A stretch of 22,888 bases of DNA from positions 1 to 22,888 of the forward strand of contig CAMLOR010000030.1 of the NCBI GenBank assembly GCA_946481615.1, written 5' to 3'. The stretch comes from an uncultured Aquimonas sp. (GTDB lineage: Bacteria > Pseudomonadota > Gammaproteobacteria > Xanthomonadales > Xanthomonadaceae). Below are positions 1 through 8,490 of the stretch, one piece after another; position 1 is the first letter of the stretch, and each line of letters starts with the position of its first letter. The notes under the pieces are model-generated. The model was not told the origin of the DNA. It did not search any database and saw only the letters and a list, made by a program, of their open reading frames with translations. A program made the position numbers and the translations under genes.

Positions 1-3000
1 CCGCTGGTGGTGACCAGCGCCGCGCGCATGATGGCGCCCTTGGCGCCGGCCTGCGCGTAGCGGTCGATGTCGTTGAATTCCGGCGGCACGCTGCCTTCCA
101 CGCGCACGTCGAAGACGCGTTCGCCGGGGTTGTCGGTGCCCGCGTACAGTTCGGCGAAGAACAGGCGCACTTCCACCAGCGTGCCCGCCGCCACCGGGAA
201 GGCCCAGCGCATTTCCGGTGCGGGCGCAGGATCCCAGCGCTCGGACTGGAACACCTGCGAGGGCACGTTGGAAGGCAGCGAGGCGTCGGCCATGTCGATG
301 CTGCCGCCGTAGGCACCGCCCTGCGCATCGTCGAACTGTTCCGCGCCGCCTTCCACGCGATACGCCGACGGCGCGGCGAGCGTGTCGGCCGACCAGGCCG
401 GCGCCGGCGCATCGAGCGCCGCGACCTGCGGGCCCCCGACGTTGATGCGGTAAAGCACCTGCGCGTCGATCGCGCCGAAGCCTTCGCCGGCGAGCGCCAC
501 CTCGACGGAGGCGCCGCCCGGCGAGCCGATCTCGAGCGTGCCTTGCATCGGGCCCTGCGCGTGCGGCTCGAACTCCACTTGCAGCGTCACCGCAGCGCCG
601 GGCGCCACGGCGAAGGGCAGGGCCGGTGGCTGCACCACGCGGAAGGCGCTGCCGCCTGCGGTCGAAAGACCGTTCACCAGCACCGCCTGCGTGCCGCCGT
701 TGGCAAGCGTGAGCGTGGCGGGCAAGGTGCGCGAATCGCCCACGGCGACGCGGCCGAAATCCAGTTGCGCGCTCGCTTCCAGCGTGCCGGCGAGGAGGGC
801 GTCGCCGGTGACCGGCGTGCTGCCGAACAGATGCAGCGCATCCAGATCGAGCGCCGAGGTGGCGCCTCCGCGTTGCGCGGCGCCGCCGGCGACATAGAAG
901 CCGTGGTTGCTGACGATGGCCTGCGTGGCGTGACGCGGCGTGCGCATCGGCGCCAGCGTGCGCCACTGCAGGGTGTCGAGATCGAGCGCTTCGACCTGCG
1001 CGTGCGCGGCGCTCTGCGCGGCGCTTTCGCCGCCAGCGACGATCAGTTCGTTGCCCACGATGCCGGTGGGCGCCGCGGCGCGCGGGGTCGGCAGGTTGGA
1101 AGCGGCCGGCAGCGTGGACCAGGTGTCGGTCGCGATGTCGTAGACATCGACCTCGGCCACGGTGTCGTCGAACACATCGCCATCGGCCGCCGCGTTCGAG
1201 TCGCGTCCGCCGGCGACATAGAGGCGGCCCTCATGGTGCGCGACGAAGAAGTGATCGCGCGGATGCGGGATCGGCGCCAGCGCCGTGAAGCGTCCGGTGG
1301 CCGGATCGAAGACATCGACCTGATCGCTCAGCGGTCCGTTGTGGCCGTTGGTGTTGCCGCTGACGAGGTAGATCCTGCCGTCGACGGCGACCACGCCGCC
1401 GCCGCCGCGGCGGCGTGCGGCGGGAATCGCCGGCCCGGTGATCCAACGATCAGCCAGCGGATCGTAGATGTGGACGTTGGCGGCCGGCGGTTCGCTGCAG
1501 CATTCGCCCGTCATCGCGCCCACGGCGTAGATGAGGCCATCGAGTTCCACGGCCTGGAAATGATGCAGTTTCACCGGCGAGGCCGCGCGCGTGGCCCAGG
1601 CGCCGGCGGCCGGATCCCAGCGCAGCACGCTGTCGGATTCGCGCCCGCCGAGCGCGAAGAAATGCGCGCCGGCCTGCACGAAGCCGCCTTCGTGGCGCGT
1701 GGCCGGGAAATCGTCGATGCGCGTCCACGCACCCGGCGCGGTGCCGGCGACGAAGTCGACGGCGAAGGCATCCCAGGTCGCGCCGAACGAAACGCCGGAG
1801 CCGCCGCGCGTGGAGATCGCGCCGACGGCCAGCCCGCGTGCGTCTGCAGCGTTCAGCCATGCAACGGGGATCGGCTGCGGCGTTCCTAGCGCGATCGCCG
1901 TGCCGCCGCCGCTCAGCGCGATCCGCGGCTGCACCGTCGAGGCCTGCGGATCCACCGCCAGCGAAAGATCCAGCGCGTTGGCCGCGAGCAGATCGGCGCC
2001 GCCCCAGGCCGCCGGTGTGAAGGTCGTGGTCGTCGCGCTGCCGGCCACTTCGATGGTGAGTTGCAGCACGGCCGCGCCGCCGCTCGCACCGGCCAGCACC
2101 AGGCTGGCGTAGTTGTCCTGATCGCCGGCGCCGACGAACAGGCCGTAATTCTGTCCCGGCTGCGGCGTGCCGGCCGCGCCGCCGATCTCGAACCAGGGCG
2201 AACGCAGGCGCGCCATGGCAGCGAAGGGCGGCGTCGCGGTGTGCGCGTCGATGCCGAACAGGAAGCCGTTGTCCTGCGAGTCCGCGCTGGCGGCCGCCGT
2301 GCCGGCGGTGACGCTTTCGACGGTGAGCAGGCCGGCTGCGCCGCCCGCGGCGAGCGATTCGGGATCGAAGGCTTCGCGCCAGGTGTCGCTGCCGTTGCGC
2401 GGCAGCATCAGGCCGGAGAAGCCCAGCCCGAACAGACCCGTGCCCGGATCGTTGTTGAACAGCGGCAGGAACACCGGCAGCGATTGCGCCGTTCCGTTCT
2501 GCGCATCGAGCGCGAAGATGTCGTCGACGTCGGGTGTGGCGTCGTTGTCGTCGTCGCTGTCGGTCAGGTCGGAGACGAAGTCTTCGTCGTTGTCGTCCGG
2601 GCGGCTGCCGGCGGAACAGGCGTTGGTGCCGTTGGCGGCTTCGTCGCCGTTGCTGAAGCCGTCGCCGTCGGAGTCTTCGGTGGGCACGCTCGGATCGCAG
2701 GCGAAATCGGTGGGCTCGAACACGACGATGGAATTCGCGCCGTAGGTGGCGGCCCAGATCGTGCCGGGAAAGATGTCGCCGTCCCCCTGCGCGGTGACGT
2801 CGAGCGGTTGCGAACCGAAGCCGCCGAGCAACACCTCGCAGCGGCCTTCGGCCGTGCCGCTGCCGGAGCCGGGAAGATCGACCAGCCCGCCCGCGCCATC
2901 GGGCTTGCAGCGATACAGATTGCCGTTGAACGAGGCCGCGAGCAGATCGCCGCGCATCGCGCCGTTGAAATTGTCGGCGGTGTATTCGGCCAGGCCGTTG

Positions 3001-4400
3001 GTGGAGGCATTGATGACTTCCAGCCCGCCGGCCGGCACGGTGTAGTCGCACTGGCGCGGATCGTCGGGGAAATCCGCCGCCACGGTGCCGAAGCCGGCGG
3101 GCAGGCGATCGGTGAGCTGGTAGACCGCGCCGGAATGGATCCAGTGGCCGTCCGGCTGCTGCTCGTAATCGTAGAGACCGGCGCGCGCGGGAAACGCGCG
3201 CGTCGGCGCCGGATGTCCGCCGTAATAGCCCGGCGTGGTGATGCGATGCAGTGCATCGCCCTGCGTGCCGCTGCCGCTCTCGTTGATCTCGTTGGTGCAC
3301 CAGTCGCCGGCGCCGGCATCGAAGGTGATGCCGGTCTGCGTCGAATAGCCCTTGAGCGCGCCGCCCGCGGTGTAGATCCACGGCGTCCCGCCCCAGCCGG
3401 AATTGGGGCCGTTGTCCCAGGTGTAGATCTCGCCCGATTGCGCCACCAATACGTCGTAGGGATTGCGATAGCCCGGCGAGTGCACCTGCACCGGCCCGTC
3501 CGCTTCGGGCACGGCCTGGTTGTAGCCGTCGTTGCCGCCGAAAGGATCGCCCGGATCGACCGCAAGATCGCGCCAGGGATGGCCTGCGCCGTAGGGAAAG
3601 TCCGGATGCGTCTTGTCGATGTTGGCGCGCGTGGGATCGTCCAGAGTGAGCAAGTCGTAGACGAAGCGGCTGCCGTCGCGCGCATCGGTGAAGGCGCCGC
3701 CGTTGGCGGCTTCCATCGCGGTCAGCGCGTCGAGATCCACGGAAATCACCGCACCTGCGAAGAAATACTCGGGGATGCCGGAGAAGGAGTTGCTGATCGC
3801 GCCCTTGTTGGTGTTGCCGCCGTTCGCGATGTAGAGCGTGTTGGTCGCGAGGTCCAGATCCATGCCGTTGGTGGCGTGGTTCTCCTCGGAGCGCGGCAGA
3901 CCGCGCACCAGGTCGACGCGTGTCCAGGCCTGGCACTGGCCGCTTGCCACGCCGCCCGTGCACGTCAGCCGCGTGAGCATGCCGGAGTTGGTGTCGAGGT
4001 TCGAATCGTTCGCCACCGAGACGCGCGCATCGCTCGAAGTGACGTACAGGATGGGGTTCTGCGCGGTACCGGCGACGAGCAGCCCCGTGACCTGGCGCTG
4101 GTTGCAGTCGACGCTGCAGGCGGAGCCGTCGTCGTCGTGATTGGCGGTGGCGTGGATGGCGTCGATGGTTTCGCTCGCCGTGGCCGCATAACTGCCGCCG
4201 GCATCGCGTTCGACGGTGAAGGCGTGCACGCGGCCGTACTGTTCCGATACGTACAGCCTGCCGTCGGGCCCGAACTGCAGCGAAGTCGGGTTGGACACCG
4301 GCACCAGCAGCGCGTGCTGCGTGAAGGCCTGGCCGTGAGCGGAGCCCGCGGCCACGCCCAGTGCCAGCGCGAGGCCGCGGACGCCGTCGAGTCCCTTCAT
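1..4400 (-). CDS. Very large secreted multidomain protein: sugar-dehydrogenase-like propeller, Kelch, choice-of-anchor D and malectin domains (C-terminus off the window)
   Basis: The frame is open for about 1466 codons from ATG 4400 to the left edge without a stop, so the C-terminus is missing. Residues 1-25 look like a signal peptide (hydrophobic LALALGVAAGSAHG). About 30-565 resembles the glucose/sorbosone dehydrogenase beta-propeller: FGPDGRLYVSE near the start, a conserved-looking NHATNG with H175, and RNPYD (312-316) followed by DNG. About 575-632 is an acidic DSDGDG-type segment like thrombospondin type-3 Ca-binding repeats. About 645-880 is a probable lectin-like beta-sandwich (GAGDQDNY). 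About 887-1190 carries Kelch-type repeats (GGRxSD, VYDIATDTW). About 1205-1303 is a choice-of-anchor-D/HYDIN-like domain (LDFGRVAVG). From about 1313 the sequence is malectin-like (RINVGGP, RLFFAELY, ERVFDV). It overlaps the upstream acyltransferase by ATGA and has a strong ribosome site. The enzyme activity of the propeller is unproven. A role in binding or modifying the EPS is inferred from context. Confidence 0.88.
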   Translation of the reverse strand, partial: MKGLDGVRGLALALGVAAGSAHGQAFTQHALLVPVSNPTSLQFGPDGRLYVSEQYGRVHAFTVERDAGGSYAATASETIDAIHATANHDDDGSACSVDCNQRQVTGLLVAGTAQNPILYVTSSDARVSVANDSNLDTNSGMLTRLTCTGGVASGQCQAWTRVDLVRGLPRSEENHATNGMDLDLATNTLYIANGGNTNKGAISNSFSGIPEYFFAGAVISVDLDALTAMEAANGGAFTDARDGSRFVYDLLTLDDPTRANIDKTHPDFPYGAGHPWRDLAVDPGDPFGGNDGYNQAVPEADGPVQVHSPGYRNPYDVLVAQSGEIYTWDNGPNSGWGGTPWIYTAGGALKGYSTQTGITFDAGAGDWCTNEINESGSGTQGDALHRITTPGYYGGHPAPTRAFPARAGLYDYEQQPDGHWIHSGAVYQLTDRLPAGFGTVAADFPDDPRQCDYTVPAGGLEVINASTNGLAEYTADNFNGAMRGDLLAASFNGNLYRCKPDGAGGLVDLPGSGSGTAEGRCEVLLGGFGSQPLDVTAQGDGDIFPGTIWAATYGANSIVVFEPTDFACDPSVPTEDSDGDGFSNGDEAANGTNACSAGSRPDDNDEDFVSDLTDSDDDNDATPDVDDIFALDAQNGTAQSLPVFLPLFNNDPGTGLFGLGFSGLMLPRNGSDTWREAFDPESLAAGGAAGLLTVESVTAGTAAASADSQDNGFLFGIDAHTATPPFAAMARLRSPWFEIGGAAGTPQPGQNYGLFVGAGDQDNYASLVLAGASGGAAVLQLTIEVAGSATTTTFTPAAWGGADLLAANALDLSLAVDPQASTVQPRIALSGGGTAIALGTPQPIPVAWLNAADARGLAVGAISTRGGSGVSFGATWDAFAVDFVAGTAPGAWTRIDDFPATRHEGGFVQAGAHFFALGGRESDSVLRWDPAAGAWATRAASPVKLHHFQAVELDGLIYAVGAMTGECCSEPPAANVHIYDPLADRWITGPAIPAARRRGGGGVVAVDGRIYLVSGNTNGHNGPLSDQVDVFDPATGRFTALAPIPHPRDHFFVAHHEGRLYVAGGRDSNAAADGDVFDDTVAEVDVYDIATDTWSTLPAASNLPTPRAAAPTGIVGNELIVAGGESAAQSAAHAQVEALDLDTLQWRTLAPMRTPRHATQAIVSNHGFYVAGGAAQRGGATSALDLDALHLFGSTPVTGDALLAGTLEASAQLDFGRVAVGDSRTLPATLTLANGGTQAVLVNGLSTAGGSAFRVVQPPALPFAVAPGAAVTLQVEFEPHAQGPMQGTLEIGSPGGASVEVALAGEGFGAIDAQVLYRINVGGPQVAALDAPAPAWSADTLAAPSAYRVEGGAEQFDDAQGGAYGGSIDMADASLPSNVPSQVFQSERWDPAPAPEMRWAFPVAAGTLVEVRLFFAELYAGTDNPGERVFDVRVEGSVPPEFNDIDRYAQAGAKGAIMRAALVTTS

Positions 4401-4987
4401 GCCGATGTTCCTCCTTGAAACGCACGCGGCAGGAGCCGCACCGGCGCGCTGACCACGCGCATGCCGGCGGGGATGTCCTGCACCACGACGGTATTGGCGC
4501 CGACCACCACGTCGTCGCCGACGCGCACGGCGCCGATAACCATGGCGCCCGCGCCGAGATAGACCCGCTGTCCCAGGCGCGGATAGCCGTCGGAACGGCC
4601 CGCGCCTTTCGAACCGATGGTGACGCCCTGTCCGATCGAGCACTGTGCGCCCAGATCGCCATGCACCACGATGCCGCCGCTGTGCCCGATGTAGAAGCCC
4701 GGGCCGATGTTGGAATCGGCAGAAATCTCGATGCCGAACAGGATGCGCACGCCGGCTTCGAGCAGGCGATAGCCGAGCTTGAACGGCAGGCTCAGCACGC
4801 GCGGCCGGACCGTCCGCGACCAGCGTCCGAAACGGTAGACGGCGATGGCGAGGAAGCCGAACTGCAGGACCGCTTCGGCATGCGCGCGCCAGCCGCGGTG
4901 CCGGGCGCGCTCGATGGACAGATAGCGCGCGTAATCCGCCCGCAACGCGCCGCGGGCCGCGCCCGTCGCGGTCTTCGTCGTTGCCAT
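4397..4987 (-). CDS. Hexapeptide-repeat acyltransferase, serine O-acetyltransferase-like fold
   Basis: This 196-residue protein is probably a cytoplasmic acetyl- or acyltransferase acting on a sugar of the EPS repeat unit. An N-terminal helical part (about 15-85, including LQFGFLAIAVYRFGRW) is followed by a left-handed beta-helix with imperfect hexapeptides: IGPGFYIGHSGGIVVHG (94-110), IGQGVTIGS, LGAGAMVIGAVRVGDDVVVGANTVV. H102 in the GHSGG motif matches the catalytic histidine of CysE-type serine acetyltransferases. A true CysE is less likely, because the gene sits between EPS genes and is coupled (ATGA, 4397-4400) to a secreted protein. ATG 4987 was chosen. An in-frame ATG at 5008 is also possible, and neither has a clear ribosome site. 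The frame stays open to 5155, but that part reads as compositionally random. Confidence 0.85.
   Translation of the reverse strand: MATTKTATGAARGALRADYARYLSIERARHRGWRAHAEAVLQFGFLAIAVYRFGRWSRTVRPRVLSLPFKLGYRLLEAGVRILFGIEISADSNIGPGFYIGHSGGIVVHGDLGAQCSIGQGVTIGSKGAGRSDGYPRLGQRVYLGAGAMVIGAVRVGDDVVVGANTVVVQDIPAGMRVVSAPVRLLPRAFQGGTSA
4410..4416 (-). promoter_or_regulatory. Strong Shine-Dalgarno for the large secreted protein
   Basis: The minus strand reads AAGGAGG here. Its GGAGG core ends 9 nt before ATG 4400. It lies inside the last codons of the acyltransferase gene and supports both the chosen start and strong translation of the downstream gene. Confidence 0.8.
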
Positions 4988-5114
4988 CGCGCCGAGTCCG
5001 CCGTCCATGCCCGCATGCTGCCGCGCGGCCGCGCTCGTGCTCGGTGGGCTGGCGCACGTAGCAGGCGCGTCCGTCAGGCTAGATTGTGCCGACGCCGCCC
5101 ACGGAAACCTTCGC
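4988..5114. promoter_or_regulatory. Divergent intergenic region between the acyltransferase and flippase genes
   Basis: These 127 bp must hold the start signals for both divergent units. On the plus strand a TAGATT hexamer (5080-5085) is a possible -10 box, placed 29 nt before GTG 5115, but there is no convincing -35 at the right spacing. No clear minus-strand promoter is visible. Confidence 0.3.
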
Positions 5115-6599
5115 GTGACTCCCGCCGCCGCGCCGGCCCGCGCCGGCATTGCCACCCATTACCTGCGCTACCTCGGCAGCAACGTGCTGGTGGTGGTGGC
5201 GGGTTTCGTGTCGTTCCCGATCATGGCGCGGCTGCTCGACAACCGGCAGTTCGGCCTGCTCGGTTATTACGAGGCCTGTCTGTTGCTGCTGGCTGGCGTG
5301 CTCAAGCTCGGCACGCAGCACGTCATCCTGCGCTTCTATCCGCACCGAGGCGGTGCCGAAGCGCTGGCGGCGTTCCGTCGCAATCACGTGCTGGCACCCT
5401 TCGGCATCACGCTGGTCGTCTGGCTCGCCTGTTGCGCCGTCGCGGCCGTACTGCTGACGCGTGTTCCGGCGGCCGAACGGCCGCTCCTCGCGGTGATGCT
5501 GATGACGGCGCCGCTGGTGATCTGGTGCAGCCTGGTCGAGGCGGTGATGTATGCGCTCGAGCGCTCCGACATCACGCTCTGGCTGAAGACACTATGGCGC
5601 TGGGGCGAAGTCGCCTTCGTGCTGGCCGCCTTGCTGGTGATCGAGCGCAGCGCGCTGGGCGTGATGGGAGCCAAGCTCGCCGTCGTGGCGCTGGTGGCAG
5701 TGTGGCTCACGTGGTGGTTCCGCCGCTGGTCGCCGCGCGAGGCGGCGCGCACCGCGCGTGCACCGGTGCTGGCGGGACTGGCCTTCGGCTTGCCGATGAT
5801 GGCGAACGAACTGACCAGCGTGCTGTTCGGCTTCGCCGATCGCCTGATGCTGCGCGGCCTCACCGGCAGCCTGCACGACGTGGGCGTGTACACGATCGGG
5901 CAGGGCCTGGCGATCGCGGTGTCGACGGTGGTGGGCGCGACGCTGGCGCAGGCCTTCACGCCCACCGCCGTGCGACTGTACGAAAGCCGCGGTTCCGACG
6001 CGGTGCGCGATCTCAAGCGACGCATGCTCGATGTCTGGCTCGCGGCGGTGTCGGTGGGCAGCGCGCTGCTGCTGTGCGGCGGGGAGGACTTCCTCGTGCT
6101 GCTGGCCGGCGCCGACAAGGCCGCCTCGGCGCCGGTGTTCGTGGCGGTGGCGCTGGCCATGGTGTGGTATTCGCTGTTCGACATCGCGCAATACGGCATG
6201 CTGCTGCAACGCCGCGCCGGGAGACACTTTCTGATCACGCTCGCCGCCACCGTCTTCAAGCTCGCGCTCAACGTGCCGCTGATCCTGGCCTTCGGCGTGC
6301 CGGGCGCCGTCGCCGCCACCGTCGCGAGCTACGCCGTGCTCGCCGCGCTGCAATGGCTGCAATGCCCGCGCGAGCTGCGCTACCTTCCGCCGCGCCGCGC
6401 CATGCTGCTGGCGATGGCGTTTCCGCTGGCCTGCTGGGCCTTGCTGCAGGCCACGCAGTGGTTCGGTGCCGGGCATCCGTTGCTGCGCCTGGGGGTCGCG
6501 GCGGCGGTCGTGGTGCTGCCCGCGGGGCTGCTGTTGCTGCGCGATGCCGCCCTGCGCGCCCGGTTACGCGAGCTGTTCGCACCGGGCGCCACGGCATGA
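5115..6599 (+). CDS. Wzx-like polysaccharide flippase (MOP/PST family)
   Basis: This is a 494-residue polytopic inner-membrane protein with about 12-14 hydrophobic segments and short charged loops, the usual size for O-antigen/EPS repeat-unit flippases. The N-terminus (YLGSNVLVVVAGFVSFPIMARLL, then FGLLGYYEACLLLLAG) has the typical family pattern in which the first helix is followed by a basic turn and a G-rich second helix. It is expected to move undecaprenyl-PP-linked repeat units to the periplasmic face. GTG 5115 (residues VTPAAAPARAG before the first helix) was chosen as start, with a weak GGAA upstream. The frame is open back to ATG 5007, but those residues do not look coding and would overlap the divergent gene's upstream region. 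It overlaps the next gene by ATGA. It lies on the opposite strand from the Wzy-containing operon. Confidence 0.87.
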   Translation: MTPAAAPARAGIATHYLRYLGSNVLVVVAGFVSFPIMARLLDNRQFGLLGYYEACLLLLAGVLKLGTQHVILRFYPHRGGAEALAAFRRNHVLAPFGITLVVWLACCAVAAVLLTRVPAAERPLLAVMLMTAPLVIWCSLVEAVMYALERSDITLWLKTLWRWGEVAFVLAALLVIERSALGVMGAKLAVVALVAVWLTWWFRRWSPREAARTARAPVLAGLAFGLPMMANELTSVLFGFADRLMLRGLTGSLHDVGVYTIGQGLAIAVSTVVGATLAQAFTPTAVRLYESRGSDAVRDLKRRMLDVWLAAVSVGSALLLCGGEDFLVLLAGADKAASAPVFVAVALAMVWYSLFDIAQYGMLLQRRAGRHFLITLAATVFKLALNVPLILAFGVPGAVAATVASYAVLAALQWLQCPRELRYLPPRRAMLLAMAFPLACWALLQATQWFGAGHPLLRLGVAAAVVVLPAGLLLLRDAALRARLRELFAPGATA

Positions 6600-7321
6600 C
6601 ATATCCGTTCTCGCCGCTGGTCGCGCTGGTGCTGGCCGGCGCGATCCTGGCCTTGGCCCGCAAGCGCGTGCTGCGCGTCGCCGGCGTCGTGCTGTTGATC
6701 GCCGGATGGCTGGGCTGCACGCCGCTGGTGGCGAACCGGCTGGTGGGCGCGATCGAATCGCACGCCGACGCACGAGCGGACGACTGCGAACGCCTCGACG
6801 CCGTCGTGTTGCTGGCCGGCGGCCTGCAGCGCGAACCGCGCGACGCACGCGACGTGCAGGCGCTCAACACCGAAACCCAGCAGCGCGTGATGGCCTTCGC
6901 CGAACGCGATGTTCCCGACCTGCCGCTGGTGATCGCGGGCGGCGGACCCTACGCCGTCAGCGAAGCGGAGGTGATGCGCGATTTCCTGCACCGCATCGCG
7001 CCCCAGCGCGACGTGGCGATGCTCGAAACCGAGTCGCGCACCACCTGGGAGAACGCTCTGAACACGGCGCGCTTGTTGCCGCCTCCACGCCGCATCGCGC
7101 TGGCCACCGGCGCGCTGCATCTGCCCCGCGCGCGACGTGCCTTCGAAACGGCGGGTTTCACGGTCTGCGACTGGCCGTTGAATCGCGCCTACCTGCCCGC
7201 GACGGGCTGGCGGACGCTGTTCCCGCACGCGAGCGCCGCGCGCAAGACCGAAGCCGTCCTGCACGAAGCCGGCGGCTGGCTGGTCTATGGCTGGCGCGCC
7301 GCGCCGGGCAGCGAGGAGTAG
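6596..7321 (+). CDS. YdcF/ElyC-family (DUF218) membrane-anchored protein
   Basis: This 241-residue protein has two N-terminal hydrophobic segments (about 5-20 and 27-43) and a DUF218 domain. The hallmarks are LDAVVLLAGGL near residue 65, LVIAGGG, the conserved ETESRTTWENALNTARLL block with the paired acidic/Ser/Asn residues, and an ATGALHLPRARRAFETAGF segment. Family members such as SanA, ElyC and YdcF are envelope proteins that affect undecaprenyl-phosphate or envelope integrity; the chemistry is not settled. It is translationally coupled to the flippase (ATGA at 6596-6599), which fits a role around lipid carrier or EPS assembly. Its last 37 bp overlap the 3' end of the convergent glycosyltransferase gene. 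Confidence 0.88.
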   Translation: MTYPFSPLVALVLAGAILALARKRVLRVAGVVLLIAGWLGCTPLVANRLVGAIESHADARADDCERLDAVVLLAGGLQREPRDARDVQALNTETQQRVMAFAERDVPDLPLVIAGGGPYAVSEAEVMRDFLHRIAPQRDVAMLETESRTTWENALNTARLLPPPRRIALATGALHLPRARRAFETAGFTVCDWPLNRAYLPATGWRTLFPHASAARKTEAVLHEAGGWLVYGWRAAPGSEE

Positions 7322-8490
7322 ACGCCGAGCAGGCGCTCGCCGATCGCGTCCCAGCCGTAGTCGCGTTCGGCGGCGCAACGCGCGGCAGCACCGAGCCGCC
7401 GGCGCAGCGCCGCGTCGCCCAGCAGACGGCAGACGGCCGCAGTGAAATCTTCCGGTGTGTCGGCCAGCAGTGCGGTCTCGCCGTGGCGCAGCCCGATGCC
7501 TTCGGCGCCGATGCGGGTGCTGACGATGGCCTTGCCCATGGCCATGGCTTCCAGGATTTTCAACCGCGTTCCGCTGCCGGCGCGCAGCGGCACCACGTAG
7601 ACGGCGGCGTCGCGCACCAGCGGGCGCAGGTCGTCCACGAAACCCGTGAACTCGACGGCTTCGGCCACGGCAGCGGGGGCCTGCATGCCGCCGCGGTGGC
7701 CGATCACCTGCAGCCGCGCGTCGCAGTGTTCGCGGATGCGCGGCAGCGTGCGTTGCATGAAATCGGCGATGCCGTCGCGGTTCGGGAACCAGCTCATCTG
7801 GCCGACGAAGACCAGCGTGCTGTCGCGTTGCGGCGCTTCGGAGAAGCTGGGGAAGGCCTGCAGATCCACGCCGTTCGGGATGGTTTCCACGCGCGTGGCC
7901 GGGGCGAGTTCGCGCAGACGGCGTGCGTCGTCGTCCGAGCAAGCCAGCACGCGCGCGGCGGCGCGGCAGGCGTGGCGCTCGAAACGCTCGACGGCGCGTG
8001 CCTGCCAGCGCAACAGCACGCGGCGCAGGCGCGAAGGCTCGACCGCGGCGCGCGCCTGCAGCAGCGCGGACTCGACGTTGTGTTCGTTGAGAACCACGGG
8101 AATGCCGGGCGGCACGAGATCGAGCAAACCGGCCATGGCCAGGATGTCCAGGTGCACGAAGTCTGCGTCGCGCGCGAGCCGGCGGAACTCGTGCCGCAGC
8201 GCCGCGCAGTCGTATCGCGCCAGGATCGGCGGCTCGCGCCGCGCGACCCAGCGCCACGCGGCGTGCGATGCGTTGCGCGGATCGCGCAGCGCGGGCAGCC
8301 GGACCGTCGTCACGCCGGCCACCGTGTCGCGCAGCATGCGATGCGGTTCGTCGTCTTCGGCGCGCCGCAGGCTGAGCAGGTGCACGTCGTGTTCGCGCGC
8401 GGCCGCGCGCAGCAGATGCCACGAACGCAGTTGGTGGCCTTCGCGCGGCGGCCAGGGCAGGCGGCTGGTGACGAACAGCAGGCGGGCCAT
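7285..8490 (-). CDS. GT4-family glycosyltransferase, similar to PEP-CTERM/EpsH-associated sugar transferases
   Basis: This 401-residue GT-B enzyme has an N-terminal acceptor domain starting LLFVTSRLPWPPREGHQLRS, a pattern typical of the group annotated as 'sugar transferase, PEP-CTERM/EpsH1 system associated'. The linker motif is IPNGVDL (204-210). The donor domain has GQMSWFPNRDGI (230-241) and GSGTRLKILEAMAMGK (305-320). E314 is the conserved second glutamate of the EX7E motif, and the first position is replaced by the GSG form usual in this subgroup. It is the last gene of the ten-gene EPS operon, with a start overlapping the GT2 stop by one base (TGATG). The stop TAG (7285-7287) lies inside the convergent YdcF-type gene. 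The sugar it transfers cannot be read from the sequence. Confidence 0.9.
   Translation of the reverse strand: MARLLFVTSRLPWPPREGHQLRSWHLLRAAAREHDVHLLSLRRAEDDEPHRMLRDTVAGVTTVRLPALRDPRNASHAAWRWVARREPPILARYDCAALRHEFRRLARDADFVHLDILAMAGLLDLVPPGIPVVLNEHNVESALLQARAAVEPSRLRRVLLRWQARAVERFERHACRAAARVLACSDDDARRLRELAPATRVETIPNGVDLQAFPSFSEAPQRDSTLVFVGQMSWFPNRDGIADFMQRTLPRIREHCDARLQVIGHRGGMQAPAAVAEAVEFTGFVDDLRPLVRDAAVYVVPLRAGSGTRLKILEAMAMGKAIVSTRIGAEGIGLRHGETALLADTPEDFTAAVCRLLGDAALRRRLGAAARCAAERDYGWDAIGERLLGVYSSLPGAARQP

Noticed and set aside
2061..4418. 785-codon plus-strand open frame and similar long plus-strand frames between 500 and 4400
   Set aside because: They lie antisense to the large secreted protein, have Ala/Arg/Gly/Val-rich composition without domains, and exist because stops are rare in 70% GC DNA.
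1450..4662. 1070-codon minus-strand frame rich in arginine
   Set aside because: It is a frame-shifted shadow of the real secreted protein; its sequence has no sensible motifs, while the adjacent frame shows a signal peptide and recognisable domains.
4397..4987. Calling the hexapeptide protein CysE (cysteine biosynthesis)
   Set aside because: The fold and active-site His fit, but location and coupling are with EPS genes and no cysteine-pathway gene is nearby; many EPS acetyltransferases share this fold.
5592..6476. 294-codon minus-strand frame rich in His, Gln and Arg
   Set aside because: It is antisense to the flippase, which shows clear membrane helices; the composition is typical of a shadow frame.
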